A DNA stretch of 6,690 nt from CAYGKP01 sp964350605 (GTDB lineage Bacteria > Bacteroidota > Bacteroidia > Cytophagales > JAAEPT01), in the NCBI GenBank assembly GCA_964350605.1, contig CAYGKP010000144.1:1-6690 (forward strand). Reading direction: 5' to 3'. The notes below the pieces were generated by a model that made no database searches, was not told where the DNA came from, and saw only the letters and a program-made list of their open reading frames with translations. This document shows, piece after piece, positions 1-4,906 of the stretch (position 1 is its first letter; every line of letters starts with the position of its first letter). Both the position numbers and the translations under genes were made by a program.

Positions 1-1695
1 CTCGCGGAGCCACACGCCATGCTCACAAACAAACTCGACATTGAAGTCCCCGAGCCAACCGCCCAAGGTCTCCTTGTCGCGGCCTGAAATCATGACCACC
101 CGGTTCTGCGGGTCGGCGGTCAGGCCCGAAATGATCTCGCGCAACTCGTCGTCCGGCCCCGCCTCCTGTGGGTTGTTCTTGAAGCTCGATAGCGTCCCGT
201 CGTAATCGAGGAGCAAGAGACGCTTGTCGGCCTTAGCATAATCGTCAACCAAAGTGTTGGCGCTTTTCTCGGTCAGGCGGGTGGCTTGGAAGGCGTTCTG
301 ATACTCCTTGATGTGCGACAAACGGTCCATGTAGACCTCCACCCAGCGGTGAATGTTGTAGCGTTTCAGCTTTGTCTGCATCTCGGTATTGCGGCTCACC
401 TGCTCGTCCTCGCTCATGGTGAGGGCCTTGTGCAATGAGCCGACCAGCTCGCCCAAGTCATTGGGGTTCACCAAGATGGCATCGGAAAGTTCCTTGGCCG
501 ACCCGGCCATTTCCGAGAGAATCAGGACCCCCGTTTTGTCGAGGCGCGAGGCGATGTACTCCTTACAGACCAGGTTCATGCCGTCGCGCAGCGGGGTAAT
601 GAAGGCCACGTCGGACATCGCGTAGAGCGCAGAGAGCTTGTGGAACGGCAGGCTGCGATAGAAGTAGTAAATCGGGTTCCAGTCCAGCATGCTGTACTTC
701 CCGTTCGTGCGACCGACGAGCAGATCAAGCTCTTCTTTCAGGCGTTTGTACTCCTCCACGTTGTCACGCGAAGGGACGACCAGCAGGATCAGCGAGACCT
801 TGCCTTGGAACTCAGGGTACTCCTCCAAGAACTTGTCAAACGCCTTGATGCGCTGGGGAATGCCCTTTGAATAATCGAGTCGATCGATGGACAAGACCAG
901 TTGTTGATCACCCAGCGAGCCGAGGAAGCCCTTGATCTCCTTCTGCGTTTCGCGGGAGATGGCGGCCTTCTCGTACTTCTCGTAATCAATCCCCATTGGG
1001 AAGGCATCGACGGCCACTTGCCGCTCGGGCATTTTGAGGATGCCCATCTGGTTCTCGATGCCCAGCAGCCGTGAAGCCGAGGACATGAAGTGGCGCATGT
1101 CGTCGTAGGTGTGGAAGCCAATCAAATCGGCCCCGACCATGCCGCGCAAGATGCTTTCGCGCCAAGGCAAGAGGCGGAAGATTTCGTACGATGGGAACGG
1201 AATGTGGTTGAAGAAGCCAATCGAGGCGTTGGGCAAAGCCTCGCGCAACATCTCGGGCAACAGGAGCAACTGGTAATCGTGAATCCACAGCACGTCGTCG
1301 GGCTCGGCGTACTTGAGGATTTCGTCACAAAACATCTGGTTGACCCGCTTGTAGGCCTCCCATTGATAGTCCTCATAGACCGCGTAGCGCGTGAAGTAGT
1401 GGAACAGCGGCCAGAGCGTCGAGTTGGAAAAACCTTCGTAGAACTCCTCGATGTCGCGCTGGCTGAGGAATACCGGGCGCATGTTCTCTTTCTTCAGCCC
1501 TGCGGTGATTTCTTTCTCCTCGCTTTCATTCTCCATGAACAACCCCGGCCAACCGAGCCACAGGTTGTTGCCCTCCTTATAGATGGACCCAAGACCTGTG
1601 GCCAACCCGCCAGCGCTGGGGTGGTATTCGAGGCCGTGGGCACCGCGTTCGATTTTGATTGGGAGGCGATTGGAGACAATGATGGTTTTGGACAT
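1..1695 (-). CDS. otsA: Bifunctional trehalose-6-phosphate synthase/trehalose-6-phosphate phosphatase (3' end outside window)
   Basis: The N-terminal domain is a GT20 glycosyltransferase that joins glucose from a nucleotide sugar (usually UDP-glucose) to glucose-6-phosphate. The C-terminal HAD phosphatase then removes the phosphate, giving the compatible solute trehalose in the cytoplasm. 565 codons are visible. The start at 1695 is supported by the conserved opening MSKTIIVSNRLPI. Residues matching E. coli OtsA active-site positions are all present with a constant +10 offset: D140 (in WIHDYQL), H164, R272 and K277 (in DRLDYSKG), D371 and E379 (in LRDGMNLVCKEY). The SAGGL glycine loop is at about 27-31. 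The HAD domain begins at LLLLDYDGTL (493-502, D497 and D499), with motif II ISGRD at 536-540. Roughly 160-170 residues of the phosphatase lie beyond the left edge. The fused arrangement is common in Bacteroidota and eukaryotes, whereas E. coli has separate otsA and otsB. The family motif usually reads HDYHL; here it is HDYQL. The gene is divergent from queA. Confidence 0.95.
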   Translation of the reverse strand, partial: MSKTIIVSNRLPIKIERGAHGLEYHPSAGGLATGLGSIYKEGNNLWLGWPGLFMENESEEKEITAGLKKENMRPVFLSQRDIEEFYEGFSNSTLWPLFHYFTRYAVYEDYQWEAYKRVNQMFCDEILKYAEPDDVLWIHDYQLLLLPEMLREALPNASIGFFNHIPFPSYEIFRLLPWRESILRGMVGADLIGFHTYDDMRHFMSSASRLLGIENQMGILKMPERQVAVDAFPMGIDYEKYEKAAISRETQKEIKGFLGSLGDQQLVLSIDRLDYSKGIPQRIKAFDKFLEEYPEFQGKVSLILLVVPSRDNVEEYKRLKEELDLLVGRTNGKYSMLDWNPIYYFYRSLPFHKLSALYAMSDVAFITPLRDGMNLVCKEYIASRLDKTGVLILSEMAGSAKELSDAILVNPNDLGELVGSLHKALTMSEDEQVSRNTEMQTKLKRYNIHRWVEVYMDRLSHIKEYQNAFQATRLTEKSANTLVDDYAKADKRLLLLDYDGTLSSFKNNPQEAGPDDELREIISGLTADPQNRVVMISGRDKETLGGWLGDFNVEFVCEHGVWLRE

Positions 1696-1788
1696 GCGAA
1701 AGGCGCAATTGAGAGAGAAATCAGGGCTATCCCTTAAGTTAGCCCGTCAAGCCGAGGGCACCAAGCCAAGGCCGCACGACCTGCCAAA
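1696..1788. promoter_or_regulatory. Divergent intergenic region with inverted repeat and weak promoter-like elements
   Basis: This 93-bp spacer lies between two divergent starts, so it should hold both promoters. Seen directly: an inverted repeat with 6-bp arms, gggcta (1724-1729) and tagccc (1740-1745), flanking a 10-bp loop that contains the palindrome cttaag (1733-1738). On the minus strand TAACTTAA (1741-1734), with TTGG (1764-1761) 19 nt upstream, loosely resembles the Bacteroidota -7 (TAnnTTTG) and -33 (TTTG) elements and would serve the trehalose gene. On the plus strand TAAGTTAG (1735-1742) is a similarly imperfect -7 candidate for queA. The matches are weak and the promoter assignment is inference. 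Confidence 0.3.
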
Positions 1789-2991
1789 ATGATGCTTCCG
1801 CCCTTTGCCTATCGTCCGATTTCGGACTTCTCATACGAGCTTCCCGATGGGCGCATCGCCCGCCAACCCCTGCCCGACCGTTTGGCCTCGAAGCTGCTGG
1901 TCTGGGACAGTGGCGCCACCCAGGACCTCCACTTTGGCGACCTGCCCGCACAACTGCCCGAAGGCACCCAACTCTGGCTGAACGAAACGAAGGTCATTCC
2001 CGCCCGCCTATTGATCCCCTACGGCGAGGGGCTACCCATCGAGATTTTGCTGATGGACCCCTTGCGCCCCAGCGTCGACCCGGCGGTGGCGCTCGGCACG
2101 ACGGGCGACGCCACCTGGGCGGCGATGGTCGGCCGGGCCAAAAAGTGGAAAGACGGCGAGTCCCTGGCGCTGAACGTCAGGGGCATCGACCTATGGTTCG
2201 AGAAAGGCGAGCGACTGGAAACAGGCTTTGAGGTCACGATGCGCTGGCTCCCCGCCGACCTGACCCTCGCCGAAGTGCTTGACACCTTGGGCCACGTGCC
2301 TCTGCCCCCCTACCTGGGCCGCGAAGATGCGCCCGAGGACAAAGGCCGCTACCAAACCGTCTATGCCGCCACGCCGGGTTCAGTCGCTGCGCCAACGGCG
2401 GGCCTGCACCTGACCCCCGAGCTGCTGAGGCAATTGAAGAGTAAGCGGGTGGACCTCCAGAAACTGACCCTTCACGTCGGGGCGGGCACATTCCAGCCCG
2501 TGAAAGGCGACAAAATCGCCGATCACCCCATGCACGCCGAGCGGTTTACGATCAGCCGCAAAGGCATCGAAGCCCTGCTCGCCGACCGGGAAGGTCCGCT
2601 GGTACCTGTGGGGACAACCTCGTTGCGCGCGTTGGAAAGTGTGGTGTGGCTGGGGCGAAAAGCGGCTTGGTCGGAGCCGATCACCCACCTGGGCCAATGG
2701 GAAGCCTACCGAGAAGAATTGCGCGACATCCCCGTTGAGGAGGCCCTGGAAACGCTGCTTGATCTCCTAAAAGGCGATTCCTTGACGGCGACCACGGCGT
2801 TGTTGATTGGGCCGGGGTATCAGTTTGGCCTCGCCGACGGCATCGTGACCAATTTCCACCAGCCGGGCAGTACCCTACTTCTGCTGGTGGCTGCCTTGGT
2901 CGGCGACGACTGGGCAGACTTGTACGCCCACGCATTGGCGAATGACTATCGCTTCCTCAGTTATGGGGATGGGTCGTTGCTTTGGCGCTAG
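1789..2991 (+). CDS. queA: S-adenosylmethionine:tRNA ribosyltransferase-isomerase QueA
   Basis: QueA transfers and isomerises the ribosyl moiety of SAM onto 7-aminomethyl-7-deazaguanine at wobble position 34 of GUN-anticodon tRNAs. The product is epoxyqueuosine, the penultimate step of queuosine synthesis in the cytoplasm. The 400-residue product carries the family signatures in order: LNETKVIPAR (64-73), GHVPLPPY (168-175), RYQTVYA (187-193), GSVAAPTAGLHLT (197-209), LHVGAGTFQPV (228-238), VGTTSLRALES (274-284), TNFHQPGSTLLLLV (354-367) and YRFLSYGDG (387-395). It is longer than the roughly 345-355 residues of proteobacterial QueA; the extra length and the NFHQPGST variant (NFHLPRST in many others) resemble Bacteroidota homologues. 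Two adjacent ATGs (1789 and 1792) are possible starts; an in-frame stop at 1735-1737 excludes a long extension. No Shine-Dalgarno is visible. No other queuosine gene is in the window, so it looks monocistronic here. Confidence 0.97.
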   Translation: MMLPPFAYRPISDFSYELPDGRIARQPLPDRLASKLLVWDSGATQDLHFGDLPAQLPEGTQLWLNETKVIPARLLIPYGEGLPIEILLMDPLRPSVDPAVALGTTGDATWAAMVGRAKKWKDGESLALNVRGIDLWFEKGERLETGFEVTMRWLPADLTLAEVLDTLGHVPLPPYLGREDAPEDKGRYQTVYAATPGSVAAPTAGLHLTPELLRQLKSKRVDLQKLTLHVGAGTFQPVKGDKIADHPMHAERFTISRKGIEALLADREGPLVPVGTTSLRALESVVWLGRKAAWSEPITHLGQWEAYREELRDIPVEEALETLLDLLKGDSLTATTALLIGPGYQFGLADGIVTNFHQPGSTLLLLVAALVGDDWADLYAHALANDYRFLSYGDGSLLWR

Positions 2992-2994
2992 GGC

Positions 2995-3366
2995 TTACTG
3001 AAACACACTGAGCGCATTCACCCCATGCCAGAGGTAGGCGTAGATCCAGAACAGGATCGCGAAGATCAGCAAGAAGGCCAGGATCACGCCCACCAGCGGG
3101 GCGGCCGTCCACTTCTTGCTGCGGCTGAAATAGCCCCCGAGCCACTCCTTGGCCAGGTGTTTTAACCACTCGTAGACCGGGTAGAACACCAGCACCACCA
3201 TGCCCATGCCCAACAAGGTGGCCAGGTAGGGGTTCGCGTCGAGCTTCTGGTAGCCCACCTTCTTCAAGAAGAAGAGCACCAGGTCTTTGCAGAGGTAGGC
3301 AATCAGCAAGGCCAGCGAAGTCAGCAGCGCCTTGGTGAGTTTCGATTCGGTTGTCTTTTTGCGCAT
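2995..3366 (-). CDS. Small hypothetical membrane protein with three predicted transmembrane helices
   Basis: I do not recognise the family. The 123-residue product has a short basic N-terminus (MRKKTTESKLTK) and three hydrophobic stretches at about 13-34, 48-68 and 89-113. The loop between helices 2 and 3 (about 69-88) is rich in lysine and arginine. By the positive-inside rule this puts the N-terminus and that loop in the cytoplasm and the C-terminus outside. The single cysteine (C26, inside helix 1) and the lack of polar motifs in the helices give no hint of catalysis. ATG at 3366-3364 is preferred because the frame continues upstream without stop into the terminator stem of the preceding operon, making earlier starts implausible. 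It is convergent with queA, with 3 bp between stop codons, and lies downstream of rplT but beyond a strong terminator, so it probably has its own promoter. The sense of the frame and its membrane profile support a real gene; the function is unknown. Confidence 0.75.
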   Translation of the reverse strand: MRKKTTESKLTKALLTSLALLIAYLCKDLVLFFLKKVGYQKLDANPYLATLLGMGMVVLVFYPVYEWLKHLAKEWLGGYFSRSKKWTAAPLVGVILAFLLIFAILFWIYAYLWHGVNALSVFQ

Positions 3367-3440
3367 ATCCAAGATAAACTTGACATTAAGATAGAAACGT
3401 TTCCGTGACGCCCGCAGTACGTGGAAAAAGTTCGCGGCCC
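3367..3440 (-). promoter_or_regulatory. Probable promoter region of the small membrane protein gene
   Basis: This AT-richer stretch sits between the terminator of the rplT operon and the ATG at 3366, so the promoter should lie here. On the minus strand it contains TATCTTAATG and TATCTTGG, each resembling the TAnn part of the Bacteroidota -7 element, but neither has a convincing -33 partner. Position is inferred from context rather than from a clear motif. Confidence 0.25.
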
Positions 3441-3480
3441 AAAAAAACAAGCGCCGCTCCTTTGGGGGAAGCGGCGCTTG
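3441..3480 (-). terminator. Rho-independent terminator of the thrS-infC-rpmI-rplT operon
   Basis: A perfect 11-bp inverted repeat, caagcgccgct (3448-3458) and agcggcgcttg (3470-3480), encloses an 11-nt loop. In the minus-strand RNA it is followed directly by seven U residues (A-run at 3441-3447). It begins 20 nt past the rplT stop codon. On the plus strand no T-run follows the stem, so it is not bidirectional. Confidence 0.93.
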
Positions 3481-3499
3481 AGAAGAAGAAGGAAGTTTA

Positions 3500-3853
3500 C
3501 TACTTCACTTTGGCGACTTGGTCGACAATGGCTTTGAACGCCTCGGGGTTGTTACCCGCCAAATCGGCGAGGACCTTGCGGTTCACCTCGATGCCGCTCT
3601 TGGCCAGTTTGCCCATGAACTCCGAATAGCTCATGTCGTACTGGCGGACACCTGCGTTGATCCGCTGGATCCACAGGGCGCGGAATTCGCGTTTCTTTTG
3701 ACGGCGGTCGCGGTAGGCATAAACGCCTGCCTTTTCGACGGCGTTCTTCGCAACGGTGTGGACGTTCTTGCGGCGGCCAAAGTAACCTTTGGCTTCCTTG
3801 AGGACTTTCTTGCGTCGCGCGCGAGCGGCGACGGCGGGTACGGAACGGGGCAT
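3500..3853 (-). CDS. rplT: 50S ribosomal protein L20
   Basis: L20 is a primary 23S rRNA-binding protein needed early in assembly of the large subunit. In E. coli and B. subtilis it also represses its own operon by binding mRNA. The 117-residue product is typical in length. It shows the basic N-terminal extension (MPRSVPAVAARARRKKVLKEAKGYFGRRK) that threads into 23S rRNA, followed by the YAYRDRRQKKREFRALWIQRINA block (about residues 46-68) and the globular C-terminal domain with YSEFMGKL and the LADLA segment. The start follows A-rich DNA (CCAAAAACGATCACACT before ATG) with no Shine-Dalgarno, as expected for Bacteroidota. It is the last gene of the cluster, separated from rpmI by 119 nt and followed by a strong terminator. 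Confidence 0.98.
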   Translation of the reverse strand: MPRSVPAVAARARRKKVLKEAKGYFGRRKNVHTVAKNAVEKAGVYAYRDRRQKKREFRALWIQRINAGVRQYDMSYSEFMGKLAKSGIEVNRKVLADLAGNNPEAFKAIVDQVAKVK

Positions 3854-3972
3854 AGTGTGATCGTTTTTGGCCGGGGGCGTCTGTGCTCGTTTGAGTCAGT
3901 GCTTAGGACCCCAAGCCGGGTGGAACGTAGAAACCAGGTGGCTCGCCGGGGCGAACCGCCTACCTCTTCAAG
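3854..3972 (-). promoter_or_regulatory. Structured rpmI-rplT intercistronic region, possible L20 leader
   Basis: rpmI and rplT are usually closer together, yet here 119 nt separate them. In the minus-strand RNA two compact hairpins can form. The first (3961-3936) has GGUUCGC pairing with GCGAGCC around a CCCG tetraloop, and outer bases AGG/CCU can extend it. The second (3916-3901) has GCUUGG pairing with CUAAGC around GGUC. Neither is followed by a U-run, so they are not terminators. L20 autoregulation through mRNA structure is established in E. coli and B. subtilis; that this spacer does the same is inference. An internal promoter is an alternative. Confidence 0.35.
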
Positions 3973-4167
3973 CTAGATGTTGAGCAGGAGCTTGATGTTG
4001 GGCGTATCGGCTTTCGTGACGTAAGCCGTTTTGCCCAAGCGACGCTTCTGCTGGGTTTCCTTCTTGGTGAGGATGTGGTTTTTGTAAGCGCGGTTGCGGC
4101 GGATTTTTCCCGAACCGGTCACTTTAAAGCGCTTTTTTGCGCCCGAATTGGTTTTAACCTTCGGCAT
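3973..4167 (-). CDS. rpmI: 50S ribosomal protein L35
   Basis: L35 is a small basic protein of the large ribosomal subunit. The 64-residue product has the family opening MPKVKTNSGAKKRFKVTGSGKI, the RNA-binding RRNRAYKNHILTKK block, and the closing KKETQQKRRLGKTAYVTKAD region, at the usual length. Its ATG (4167-4165) lies inside the 3' end of infC in another frame, overlapping by 14 nt. This suggests that ribosomes finishing IF-3 reinitiate on L35 (translational coupling). No Shine-Dalgarno is evident in the overlap. Confidence 0.97.
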   Translation of the reverse strand: MPKVKTNSGAKKRFKVTGSGKIRRNRAYKNHILTKKETQQKRRLGKTAYVTKADTPNIKLLLNI

Positions 4168-4813
4168 TGTCTTCGGGTTGATCGTCGGTTTTTGGTGCTT
4201 TGGCTTTGGGCTTTTCCCCCTCGGCTTTCGGCTCCGACGGTTTCTTTTTCTGTGGAAGCGTGGCTTTCGGAGCCAGCGAGAGGAACATGCGCTTGCCTTC
4301 GAGGCGGGGCATTTGTTCTACTTTACTGAGCTCAGAGAGCGATTCTGCGAACCGAAGCAAGAGGAGTTCCCCCCGCTCCTTATAGACGATCGCGCGGCCA
4401 CGGAACTGTACGTAGGCTTTCACCTTCGCGCCTTCCTTCAGGAAGTTTTCCGCGTGCTTGCGCTTGAAATCGAAATCGTGATCGTCGGTGTTCGGCCCGA
4501 AGCGGATCTCTTTGAGAACCGTGGTCTTCTGGGCTTTGGAACGCAGCTCCTTCTCCTTCTTCTTTTGCTCGTACTTAAATTTCGAGTAGTCAACGATCTT
4601 ACACACCGGCGGGTCGGCGTTGGGTGAAATTTCAACCAAATCCAGACCCAGGCCTTCGGCCATGCGAATCGCTTGATCGGTGCGATAGACACCTTGTTCG
4701 ATGCCTTCGCCGACCACGCGGACTTCTGCCACCTGGATGCGTTCGTTTACACGGTAGGGCTCCTCGCGTATGCGGCGGGGTGCCCCGCCCCCTCGTCTTC
4801 CTCCTCGTCTGAT
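4154..4813 (-). CDS. infC: Translation initiation factor IF-3, with probable ATC start codon
   Basis: IF-3 binds the 30S subunit, keeps it from joining 50S early, and checks the start codon and initiator tRNA. With a start at 4813 the product is 219 residues. It has a basic Arg/Gly-rich N-terminus, the IF3-N domain opening EEPYRVNERIQVAEVRVVG (about 17-35), the DLVEISPNADPPVCKIVDY signature (about 58-76), the lysine-rich linker KFKYEQKKKEKE, the IF3-C core KEIRFGPNTDDHDF (about 101-114), and a K/P/E-rich tail from about 184. A GTG at 4732 would delete the conserved YRVNERI strand, so it cannot be the start. Between the stop at 4909-4907 and that strand the frame has no ATG, GTG, TTG or CTG; ATC (4813-4811) best matches the N-termini of Bacteroidota IF-3. 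ATA at 4771-4769 or ATT further upstream are alternatives. infC lies 93 nt after thrS and overlaps rpmI by 14 nt. Confidence 0.93.
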   Translation of the reverse strand: MRRGGRRGGGAPRRIREEPYRVNERIQVAEVRVVGEGIEQGVYRTDQAIRMAEGLGLDLVEISPNADPPVCKIVDYSKFKYEQKKKEKELRSKAQKTTVLKEIRFGPNTDDHDFDFKRKHAENFLKEGAKVKAYVQFRGRAIVYKERGELLLLRFAESLSELSKVEQMPRLEGKRMFLSLAPKATLPQKKKPSEPKAEGEKPKAKAPKTDDQPEDNAEG

Positions 4814-4906
4814 GAGTACGTTTTCGTTTAGTGAACCGCAAATATCGCAATTCGTGGGCGGAACGCGAAGGATCGCGCCAACGAATCGAATTTTTCCTTC
4901 AGATGG
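4814..4906 (-). promoter_or_regulatory. thrS-infC intercistronic region with foldable stem
   Basis: This 93-nt spacer can form a hairpin in the minus-strand RNA. AUUCGU (4886-4881) pairs with ACGAAU (4855-4850), and within it CGCG (4877-4874) pairs with CGCG (4867-4864) around AUCCUU. It has no following U-run, so it is not a terminator. It ends in A-rich sequence (ACTAAACGAAAACG) just before the proposed ATC start of infC, with no Shine-Dalgarno. A role in controlling infC is possible but not shown by sequence alone. Confidence 0.3.

Noticed and set aside
1090..1737. 215-codon open frame on the plus strand
   Set aside because: Antisense to the trehalose-phosphate synthase gene, whose conserved motifs cover the same bases; no family resemblance.
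2995..3450. Longer 151-codon form of the small membrane protein starting at TTG 3450
   Set aside because: Its first codons would lie in the stem of the rplT-operon terminator; ATG 3366 gives a typical basic N-terminus before helix 1.
3901..3961. tRNA-like folding in the rpmI-rplT spacer (GGTTCGCC resembles a T-loop)
   Set aside because: No complete cloverleaf, acceptor stem or anticodon arm could be drawn; two simple hairpins explain the pairing better.
4094..4627. 177-codon open frame on the plus strand
   Set aside because: Antisense to infC and rpmI; the apparent hydrophobic runs are complements of lysine- and glutamate-rich codons.
4154..4732. IF-3 starting at GTG 4732
   Set aside because: This start removes the conserved YRVNERI strand encoded just upstream in the same open frame.
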